This document shows, one piece after another, positions 42,057 to 48,802 of a stretch of DNA of 64,000 nt. A model generated the notes under the pieces. That model worked only from the letters and a program-made list of their open reading frames with translations, searched no databases and was not told the origin of the DNA. Source of the stretch: Flaviaestuariibacter flavus (GTDB lineage Bacteria; Bacteroidota; Bacteroidia; Chitinophagales; Chitinophagaceae); contig NZ_SJZI01000008.1 of the NCBI RefSeq assembly GCF_004337505.1, forward strand, positions 296,767-360,766, written 5' to 3'. Positions within the stretch are counted from its first letter, which is position 1; each line of letters begins with the position of its first letter. Made by a program: the position numbers and the translations under genes.

Positions 42057-44243
42057 TTACTGAATTTGCCTGCCATTAACCAGCACAGCAAAGGGCCCGG
42101 TCCAGCCCAGCGTTTGTCCGTCCACGGCAGTCTCATGCTTTGCAGCCGCATCGAAGTCGGCATTGCTCTGCAACACCAGCACCCGGTCGTTACCCGAGCG
42201 GAAAGCCGCAACCGTACAGGTGGCATCGTCACGCAGCAGTCGCAGTTCCCGCACGGAAGGATAAGCTCCGTAGGAGAACTCTGCAACGGGATCGTACTGC
42301 CCGTGGATCTCCACGATATTGAAAAAGGTTTCGTTGCCGCCCCGCTTCCGCAGGATGTAGGCCGGCTCACGGCGCAGGTTGAACGAGGGATCGTTGGCAC
42401 CGCTCCGCACCAGCAGGATCGTGGCCGAATCACGCACCAGCGATGAGATCGTATAATAGGTGCGGTTGTTCAGAAACGTGAACTGCGCCACCGTGTCTTT
42501 TACCGAAGCCTCGGCTTCCTTCCAGAGAAACTGGTAGCCGTTCTTTGTGCCCAGCGCCTTTTGCGTGGCCCCGCCGGTCTTATACGGAAAAGAGGTTTGA
42601 ATAAGTTGCCCGCCGTATTGATACGGAAGGTCGTATTGATGCTGCGTGGCCGACTGCGCACCGAAGAGATCCACCAGCAGGCGCCGCCTGCCGGGCAGCT
42701 GCAGCAGGTAAAGGGAGCGGCGCATCTTCACATCGCCATAGGCATGGTCTTCTTTTGCGCTCACAGCCTGCACCTGCGTGCCGTCGCTGCTGTAAAGCTT
42801 TTCGGCATGGTACTTCCCGGCAATGGTCTCATTGGCATTGAAGTGCGAGGCTTCATCAACAACGAGCGTGCTGTGCGCAATGGTCTGCGCCGCCCAGCTC
42901 TTGTTCTCGGGCAGGTAGCGGCCGCCGAACTTCTGCTCCACGCCAACAAAACGCACCGAGCCATAGTCCTGCAACACCTCGGATCCGCGATCGAAAAGCG
43001 AGATGCCAAGCTGGTCGTAGTGCCCGTGCGAAAGGCCGTGGCTGGCGTATTTGAAAACCACCGTCGTGAGGTCCTTGCTGCCGCCGGAGCGCATCAGCGA
43101 GATGCCGCCTTCGTCGCCCCGTGCGCCGTCGGTATAGGATACGGACTTATACGGGAAGACCAGCGTGCCCCTGACGGCGGCCAGGTCGGCGGCTATCAGC
43201 GCGCCGCCGCGGTGCAGGATCACCCGGTCCTGCTTTTGGGCCACGGCCGCAAGGCCGGGCAGCGGGCCGTATACATCGCGGGCAATGGCGATGGCGGTCA
43301 CCAGCTCGCTGGAGGTGTAATCCTTATCCTTGAGGATGTCGTTGAAGGGCAGGAACACACCGTTGCTGTTGGTCTGCTGGAGCCCTGCCTCGAGCGCCTT
43401 GCGAAGAATCTGGTCACGATGCTGGAAGATTTTCAGCTCCGGCTTCGCCTTGTGCAGCGCGTTGGCGAACATATAAAAAGGCAGGATGGCGTAGCGAACG
43501 TAGTAAGGTCCTTCGGTATAATAGCCGTCGGGCGAAAAGAGCCCGTCGAGCTGGGCCACAAAGCCGCTCTTTCGGTTTTTGTCGGTACCATAGAGTGCCA
43601 TCTCCACCCAGTCGTTGTTATCGGTGGCGATGCCGGCGATGCCCACCCCGGCGCAGGCCCACACGCCGTGGTTGTGAATGAGGTCGAACCAGGATTTGAG
43701 GTCTTTGGTAACAAAGTCCACTTCGGGGCGGAGGGCGCCGTCGGCGATCGTCTTGCGGTCGGCGGCGGAGAGGGCGGGCTGCACCAGGTCGTAGGCCATG
43801 CCGGCATACACGAGCCAGTTGGCGTCGTTGAGGGCCTGCCAGAAGATGCGGCCCGGCGACGACGAGGTGGCCTCGGGGTGATTCTTCAGCGTTGGGTTGA
43901 GGACGGCGTATTTGAGCAGCACCGAGCGTACAAGGGCAGCATAGCGGGCGTCGCCGGTAAGCTGGTAAAGCAGGCCCGCGTTGAAGATGAGGGTATAGTT
44001 GGCCTTGTGGCGGTCGTGGGTATAGCCGCCGGCCGGATCTTTCGGAAAGGGAACGTCTACGTCCTTGCCCAGCCACGCATCCACCTCTCCTTTCAGGTCG
44101 GTGTAAGAGCGCTGGAGCAGCGGGTAGCGGGCCAGCTGACCGCGGAGCGACACCAGCTCGGCGCGCGTGGCGAAGGCCCGCGGGTGCTGGGCGGCGGCCC
44201 CTTGGGCGGCCAGGAAAAGCAGGAACAAAGCAATCAGTCGCAT
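42057..44243 (-). CDS. PL17 oligoalginate lyase (heparinase II/III-like)
   Basis: This 728-residue exported enzyme has a signal peptide (MRLIALFLLFLAAQGAAAQ). The alpha/alpha-toroid domain (about 25-380) contains IHNHGVWACAGVG with Asn191-His192 and SPDGYYTEGPYYVRYA (240-252) with the candidate catalytic tyrosines. The C-terminal heparinase II/III beta-sheet domain begins around 390 with YASHGLSHGHYDQLGISLFDRG. Length and motifs match PL17 exolytic oligoalginate lyases such as Alg17C, which release unsaturated monomer. It heads the six-gene minus-strand block and diverges from lacI. Confidence 0.93.
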   Translation of the reverse strand: MRLIALFLLFLAAQGAAAQHPRAFATRAELVSLRGQLARYPLLQRSYTDLKGEVDAWLGKDVDVPFPKDPAGGYTHDRHKANYTLIFNAGLLYQLTGDARYAALVRSVLLKYAVLNPTLKNHPEATSSSPGRIFWQALNDANWLVYAGMAYDLVQPALSAADRKTIADGALRPEVDFVTKDLKSWFDLIHNHGVWACAGVGIAGIATDNNDWVEMALYGTDKNRKSGFVAQLDGLFSPDGYYTEGPYYVRYAILPFYMFANALHKAKPELKIFQHRDQILRKALEAGLQQTNSNGVFLPFNDILKDKDYTSSELVTAIAIARDVYGPLPGLAAVAQKQDRVILHRGGALIAADLAAVRGTLVFPYKSVSYTDGARGDEGGISLMRSGGSKDLTTVVFKYASHGLSHGHYDQLGISLFDRGSEVLQDYGSVRFVGVEQKFGGRYLPENKSWAAQTIAHSTLVVDEASHFNANETIAGKYHAEKLYSSDGTQVQAVSAKEDHAYGDVKMRRSLYLLQLPGRRRLLVDLFGAQSATQHQYDLPYQYGGQLIQTSFPYKTGGATQKALGTKNGYQFLWKEAEASVKDTVAQFTFLNNRTYYTISSLVRDSATILLVRSGANDPSFNLRREPAYILRKRGGNETFFNIVEIHGQYDPVAEFSYGAYPSVRELRLLRDDATCTVAAFRSGNDRVLVLQSNADFDAAAKHETAVDGQTLGWTGPFAVLVNGRQIQ

Positions 44244-44278
44244 CTCGGAATCCGTGGTTTTGCGGGGTGAAACCTGTT

Positions 44279-44311
44279 TAAAATTAGACCGGCCGGGAGC
44301 GCCCGGCCAAA
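44279..44311 (-). promoter_or_regulatory. Predicted promoter of the PL17 block
   Basis: On the minus strand TTTG (44308-44311) and TAATTTTA (44279-44286) are 21 bases apart, close to the Bacteroidota TTTG/TANNTTTG pattern. The spacer is filled by the palindrome GGCCGGGAGCGCCCGGCC (44291-44308), a possible further protein site. The LacI-type operators begin 8 bases upstream of the -33 element. Confidence 0.5.
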
Positions 44312-44318
44312 TAAATTG

Positions 44319-44346
44319 CCGGAAGCGTTACCGGTAACGTTACCGG
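44319..44346. promoter_or_regulatory. Two overlapping LacI-type operators
   Basis: CCGGAAGCGTTACCGG (44319-44334) and the perfect palindrome CCGGTAACGTTACCGG (44331-44346) share a CCGG. Both have the central CG typical of LacI-family sites. The same 16-mer with one change is at 29624-29639 in the susC-gntR gap. Confidence 0.82.
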
Positions 44347-44396
44347 GATTCGTTTCGGAAATGAAGTACCTTTCCCTGTCCGAACAGCTTCCCGAT

Positions 44397-45416
44397 ATGA
44401 ACAAGCAGGCGACCATTAAAGACATTGCCAAGGCGCTCAATATTTCCGTATCCACGGTGTCGCGCGCGCTGCGCAACGCCCCCGACATCAAAGCCGAAAC
44501 GCGCAATGCCGTGCTCGCCCTCTCGGAGGAGCTGAGCTATCAGCCGAGCCGCCTTGCCCTCTCCTTCCAGCAGCGGCAGACGCATACCATCGGCGTTATC
44601 GTGCCCAACCTTGACTGGGTGCTGTCGCAGATGGTAAAGGGCATCGACGAGGTGGCCCTCGAGGCCGGCTATACCGTGATGGTGTGCCAGAGCAACGAAT
44701 CCTTCGGCCGCGAGATGGTCAATACCCGCCGCCTGCTCGACTCGCTGGTAGACGGCTTTATCATCTCGGTGTCGAGCGAGACCAAGGTCTTCGACCACTT
44801 CCGGAAGATCCGGCAGAAGAACATGCCCATGGTCTTCTTTGACCGGGTGAGCCCCGAGATGGCCGGGCCGCGGGTGCGTCTCGACAACCAGGACGGTGGC
44901 TTCCAGGCCACCGAGCACCTCATCGAACAGGGCTACCGCCGCATCGCCATCCTCGCCGGCCCGCGCAACCTGGGCATCGGCAACGAGCGCCTCGAAGGCT
45001 ACCTCGCCGCACTTAAGAAATACCGCATCAAGCCCGACCCGGACATGATCCGCTACTGCGACTTCAACCAGCAGAAAGCCTTTGAGGCCACCAACGACCT
45101 GCTCCGCCTCAAGAAGCGCCCCGAAGCCATCTTTACCATCTCCGACCGCATGGCCATCGGCGCCATGCTCGCCATCAAGGACTGGAACCTTCGGATGCCC
45201 GAGGACATCGGCCTGGTGGGCTTTAACAACGAGCCGGCCATGGGCCTGCTTACCCCGGCCATATCAAGCGTGGAGCAGCCGGCCTTCGAGCTCGGCAAGA
45301 CGGCTGCCAAGCTGTTTATCGAGCGGATGCACAACGACGGGGATATGGAAGACACCGAGATCGTGCTGCGGCCCAAACTGTTCGTGAGGGCTTCGTCGCT
45401 GAAGAAGGGATTGTAA
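44397..45416 (+). CDS. LacI family transcriptional regulator
   Basis: This protein of about 339 residues starts at ATG 44397 (MNKQATIKDIAKALNISVSTVSRALRNAPDIKAETRNAV, the LacI HTH and hinge); an ATG at 44361 is also possible but falls near the operators and a -7-like TACCTTTC. The periplasmic-binding-like effector domain includes IGVIVPNLDWVLSQMVKGIDE, FFDRVSPEMAGPRVRLDNQDGGFQATEHLIEQGYRRIAILAGP and ISDRMAIGAMLAIKD. It is divergent from the PL17 block and is the likely binder of the CCGGTAACGTTACCGG sites at both divergent promoters. The effector is unknown. Confidence 0.92.
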   Translation: MNKQATIKDIAKALNISVSTVSRALRNAPDIKAETRNAVLALSEELSYQPSRLALSFQQRQTHTIGVIVPNLDWVLSQMVKGIDEVALEAGYTVMVCQSNESFGREMVNTRRLLDSLVDGFIISVSSETKVFDHFRKIRQKNMPMVFFDRVSPEMAGPRVRLDNQDGGFQATEHLIEQGYRRIAILAGPRNLGIGNERLEGYLAALKKYRIKPDPDMIRYCDFNQQKAFEATNDLLRLKKRPEAIFTISDRMAIGAMLAIKDWNLRMPEDIGLVGFNNEPAMGLLTPAISSVEQPAFELGKTAAKLFIERMHNDGDMEDTEIVLRPKLFVRASSLKKGL

Positions 45417-45643
45417 CAACCCGGGCGCCCTTTGTCTCCGGAAGGCATTACCCAAAATAAGACCCACAGCTCCTTTTGATTTTGTAGCCGCACGGCTACA
45501 GGATACCCTCCGATTGAGCCCGTTCCCGGCGGCGGCGTTCCCGAACTTCCGCATTTGTTTGGGAAACGGCCCCGTTTTGCGCAACAAAAAGCTCTTCCTT
45601 TTTTGGCCCTGTTTTCTCATTAGAAAAGCAAAACAAGTTTTTA

Positions 45644-46063
45644 ATGCCCCGAGGCCCCATTCTGATTATTGAAGACGACCTGGACGACCAGGAGGTATTT
45701 GTAGACGCGATCGAAAGCCTGAACCTGGGCATACCCATCCGCTGCTTTGAGCGGGCTAGGGCCGCGATCCAATACCTTTCTGAAACCGAAGACATGCCCT
45801 ATATCGTCATCTCCGACGTGAACATGCCCGAGATGACCGGCTTTGAATTCCGCCGCATCATCAAGGAGGATCCGTTCCTGGCTTCCAAGGGAGTGCCTTT
45901 TATCATCATCTCCACCGACGCCAGCAAGGTTGCCGTGCGCCACGCGCATGCGCTCAGCGTGCAGGGCTATTTCGAAAAGCCGCGCACTGTCGACGATATC
46001 TGCAAGATGTTCCGGACCATCTTTGATTACTGGGAGCTGTGCCGCCACATCAACAATACATGA
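45644..46063 (+). CDS. Single-domain response regulator (receiver only)
   Basis: This 139-residue CheY-like receiver has an acidic pocket IIEDDLDDQ, phospho-acceptor Asp in VISDVNMPEMTGFEF, Thr/Ser in IIISTDAS and Lys in GYFEKPR. The EDDLDDQEVF start is typical of Rcp1-type receivers that pair with hybrid or phytochrome-like histidine kinases. No kinase is nearby and there is no output domain, so it should act by protein interaction or phosphotransfer. Confidence 0.88.
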   Translation: MPRGPILIIEDDLDDQEVFVDAIESLNLGIPIRCFERARAAIQYLSETEDMPYIVISDVNMPEMTGFEFRRIIKEDPFLASKGVPFIIISTDASKVAVRHAHALSVQGYFEKPRTVDDICKMFRTIFDYWELCRHINNT

Positions 46064-46096
46064 CGGATATTCAGGACGGGCCTGCGGCCCTTTTTG

Positions 46097-46318
46097 TTCA
46101 CGAAGGCACGACGGCGCGACGACGCAACGAAATGTGTTATCGCGATCTGATTCCGATACAATAAGTCCGTGGTATTAACGGGCCGCTGAATAGCAGCAGT
46201 CCGATTGTCATCCCGATCGCAGGCGATCGGATCCGTTCCTGTCCTTTCAGCAGAGTTCAGTCAGTAATGTTTCTGAAACAAAAAGCGTCGTGTCTTCGTG
46301 CCGTCGTGCCGTTGTGAA
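46097..46318. repeat. CACGAAGGCACGACG hairpin element, family C copy 4
   Basis: The left arm TTCACGAAGGCACGACGGCG is mirrored by the right arm near 46285-46318 (GCGTCGTGTCTTCGTGCCGT then CGTGCCGTTGTGAA). The longer interior contains ATCCCGATCGCAGGCGATCGG, a relative of a palindrome at about 11519, so one repeat is nested in another. It occupies most of the 285-base gap 46064-46348. Confidence 0.68.
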
Positions 46319-46340
46319 TAAAGGCCGCTTGCGGCCTTCT
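46319..46340 (-). terminator. Probable terminator of the PAP2 gene
   Basis: The stem aaggccgc/gcggcctt with a TT loop is followed on the minus strand by a short T-rich stretch. Confidence 0.55.
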
Positions 46341-46348
46341 GCCAGCAA

Positions 46349-47056
46349 CTACTCCCGCCCCTGCGCAGCCGCCTGCCCGGCTTCGCGGTCGGAGCGCTTC
46401 TTCAGGCGCTCCATCAGCCCGATGGCCAGCAGCAGCCAGGCAAGGCCGATACAGAGCCCGGCCACCACGTCGCTCGCATAATGCACGCGGAGGTACACCC
46501 GGCTGAAGCCGATGAGCAGTGCGAAGGCCGGAAGCAGCACGGCCGCCACGTATTTATACGGCCGTGGGATCTTTGTTTTGAAGATCAGGTAGACCAGCAA
46601 TCCGTAGAAGATAAAGGCAGAGGTGGCGTGCCCGCTCGGAAAGCTGAAGTTGTGGAGCGGCCCGATCAGCGGGCCCGGCGGGCGCTGCCGCTGGAAAGCG
46701 TCCTTCATAAAAAAGTTGATCACGTAGCCACCGATGCCGATGACACCAACCTCCACCGCACGCTTCCAGTTGCGGCGGAGCAGGTAGTTCAGCACCAGGA
46801 TGCTATACGCGATCTGCAGGAAGGTACCCGACGCGCAATAGGTAACGGCCTTCATGAAGGCCGTAAGGCCATCGTCGCGGCGCGGCGCGAGGTAAGTAAA
46901 CACGAGCTGGTCTGCCTGCACCTCTTTTTTCCAAAGCACCTCATGCATAATAAAAATGAAAAAGCCCAGCGCTCCAATAAAAAGCAGGAGCAGCAGCAGC
47001 ACCCGGCCGGGAAGCTTTTGGAAATACCGCCGGAGAAAACCGTTGCGCATGTCCAT
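46349..47056 (-). CDS. PAP2 superfamily membrane phosphatase
   Basis: This protein has about 235 residues and six hydrophobic segments. The three PAP2 motifs are present: KDAFQRQRP (motif 1), FPSGHATS (motif 2) and SRVYLRVHYASDVVAG (motif 3) with the catalytic His. These enzymes dephosphorylate lipid phosphates such as phosphatidic acid, PGP or undecaprenyl diphosphate at the outer face of the inner membrane. It is monocistronic, divergent from the response regulator at 47210. ATG at 47056 or two codons later. Confidence 0.9.
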   Translation of the reverse strand: MDMRNGFLRRYFQKLPGRVLLLLLLFIGALGFFIFIMHEVLWKKEVQADQLVFTYLAPRRDDGLTAFMKAVTYCASGTFLQIAYSILVLNYLLRRNWKRAVEVGVIGIGGYVINFFMKDAFQRQRPPGPLIGPLHNFSFPSGHATSAFIFYGLLVYLIFKTKIPRPYKYVAAVLLPAFALLIGFSRVYLRVHYASDVVAGLCIGLAWLLLAIGLMERLKKRSDREAGQAAAQGRE

Positions 47057-47209
47057 GCCGGTGGCGATGGAATAATTGGGCCAGCGGTAGTCGTCTTCGA
47101 GGGCGGTCGCTGCAACAAAAAAATCCTTCGCCGAAAGGAAAACCCTTATCTGGCCTGTTTTCTGTTGCTGTTAGCTACTTTTGACCCTCCTTAGCTACTA
47201 CTAAATATC

Positions 47210-47596
47210 ATGAATATCCGAAAGCAGGTGCTTTACGCGGATGATGATCCTGATGACCAGGACATCATGAAGCAGCTATTCCTGGAGTACCCGGAATACG
47301 ATCTCCACACCTTTGGTGATGGAACCGACCTTATTGAACACCTCCTGAAATTTCCCCACCTTGTTTGCCTGGTGATACTCGACCACAACATGCCGCTGTT
47401 GTCGGGAAGGGAAGCGCTGCAACGGATCCGGCTATTGCTGCCCGATAACCCGTTGCCGGCCATACTTTACACGACAACGATATCACCGCTCCTCGATGCG
47501 GAAGCTTCGGGGCTGGGTGCTGTCCCCTTTAAAAAGCCGACATCCTTTTCAGAGATCAGGGAAAGCCTGAAAAAAATGGTACAGTATTGTGAATAG
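47210..47596 (+). CDS. Single-domain response regulator (receiver only)
   Basis: This 128-residue receiver has YADDDPDDQDIMKQLF (acidic pocket), VILDHNMPLLSGREAL (phospho-Asp), YTTTISP (Thr) and PFKKPTSF (Lys). It belongs to the same DDxDDQ type as the regulator at 45644 but is clearly diverged from it. No cognate kinase gene is adjacent. Two hairpins follow. Confidence 0.87.
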   Translation: MNIRKQVLYADDDPDDQDIMKQLFLEYPEYDLHTFGDGTDLIEHLLKFPHLVCLVILDHNMPLLSGREALQRIRLLLPDNPLPAILYTTTISPLLDAEASGLGAVPFKKPTSFSEIRESLKKMVQYCE

Positions 47597-47604
47597 ACAA
47601 AAAA

Positions 47605-47690
47605 GGGACTGCCTTTGCGGGCAGTCCCCCGGTCCGCTACCGGCTGGTAGTGGCTAAGGAAACGGCCCTGGTCTTAACCGGGGCCTTTTT
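47605..47690 (+). terminator. Two hairpins after the response regulator
   Basis: The first is gggactgcc...ggcagtccc (47605-47628) without a T tract. The second, ggccctggt/accggggcc (47664-47685), is followed by five T residues and is a good terminator. Confidence 0.75.
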
Positions 47691-48133
47691 CATAACCCAA
47701 ATAGAAAAGCTGACCTAAGCCGGTTAAAAACCATCCGTAGGTCAGCCCCTGATGAAACCGCACAAGCACCGGAAATAATGTGCCAAATCAATCGCTGCTT
47801 CGTGGGCGTGATACGCTTGTAAGTGAGAGTACTTACGGCCTTGCCGGTTTCCGCTTAGACGATGCAATCCCGCTCCCGGCGGATACCTTTTTGGCACGTT
47901 TCTCGTTTTTGATAAATCCGCTAACCTTGAAGACACCTTTTTACGTTATTGCCTGACCGTATTTACACGGGTCAACGCTCAAAATGAAACACAACGGAAT
48001 CTTGCCGCTTGGCATTCCTGCCAGCAGGTGAGTATCCGATGAAAAGAAGCCCCTCCATAGGGGCTTTTTTTATGCTGGCAAATGCGCTCCTTCGACCCCG
48101 GTCGCAACGCTCTTTCCAATACACCAAGATGAC
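47691..48133. other. Unassigned interval ending in a strong terminator
   Basis: There is no convincing gene in about 440 bases. Visible are CTGACCTA...TAGGTCAG around 47711-47745, GTAAGTGAGAGTACTTAC around 47819, and a plus-strand terminator (AGCCCC TCCATA GGGGCT then seven T) at 48046-48071 that no plus-strand gene explains. On the minus strand a GTG-started 64-codon frame (47742-47936) and an unstarted basic frame are open; neither is recognisable. It may encode a small RNA or a short protein. Confidence 0.45.
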
Positions 48134-48625
48134 TTATCTAGGCCTGCCCGGAAGCTGTTCCAGAATTGTGCTTACAATCGCATCGGGTTCCTGCCCGATC
48201 GGAATGCAAAGGGCATATGGCGGACGCTCCAATGCCTCCAGTTGCGAAGCCAGCAGCTCCGGTGCCATATAATGCCCCTGCCGCCTTTTCAGGCGGCTGC
48301 GCAGCACCGCCTCCGGGCCATCCAGCAAGATCCATATGGGCTCCTGCCTTAGATCCTGTCTTAAATGCCGGCGATAAATTTCACGCAGCGCCGAGCAGGC
48401 CAGTACCGCTCCTCCCTGCTCCCGGGTGGCAAGCAAACGCGCGAGCCGCTGCAACCACGGCATCCGGTCTGCATCGGTAAGCGGAATACCCTGACTCATT
48501 TTCCTGATATTTTCCGGGCTGTGGTAATCGTCGGCATCGAAAAACGGGAGGGACAAACGGCGGGCCAGCAGCTTCCCGATCGTGCTCTTGCCGCTGCCCG
48601 TTACACCCATGACGATGACGATCAT
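48134..48625 (-). CDS. gntK: Gluconokinase (GntK type)
   Basis: This 163-residue P-loop kinase has VMGVTGSGKSTIGKLLA (Walker A, residues 7-14), FFDADDYHSPENIRKMSQGIPLTDADRMPWLQRL (the gluconokinase signature with DADxxHxxxN) and ACSALREIYRRHLR. It phosphorylates gluconate to 6-phosphogluconate for the pentose phosphate or Entner-Doudoroff route. Length is standard. It is not a KDG kinase (those are PfkB-type), but it lies 3 kb from the uronan locus. The start is ATG 48625. Confidence 0.92.
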   Translation of the reverse strand: MIVIVMGVTGSGKSTIGKLLARRLSLPFFDADDYHSPENIRKMSQGIPLTDADRMPWLQRLARLLATREQGGAVLACSALREIYRRHLRQDLRQEPIWILLDGPEAVLRSRLKRRQGHYMAPELLASQLEALERPPYALCIPIGQEPDAIVSTILEQLPGRPR

Positions 48626-48802
48626 AGTTTAAGATAATAAAAACAGCATCACCAGGGTGAAAGGCTTTCACGGAACCGGGAAGTGCGGAGGCATCAGCGC
48701 ATCGGCGTTATCCGTATAAGTTCGGATCGCTACCGTTGCCGGGCTCCTGCCAAAACCTCCCGGTTCAAATCTTGCCCATGATAAGAAATTGTAATATTGC
48801 GG

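Noticed and set aside
47742-47936. A 64-codon GTG-started minus-strand gene
   Set aside because: No family, no conserved motif, and a second register of the same strand is equally protein-like; recorded only as part of the unassigned interval.
48134-48625. KDG kinase for the uronate pathway
   Set aside because: The protein is a short P-loop GntK-type gluconokinase, not a PfkB-type sugar kinase.
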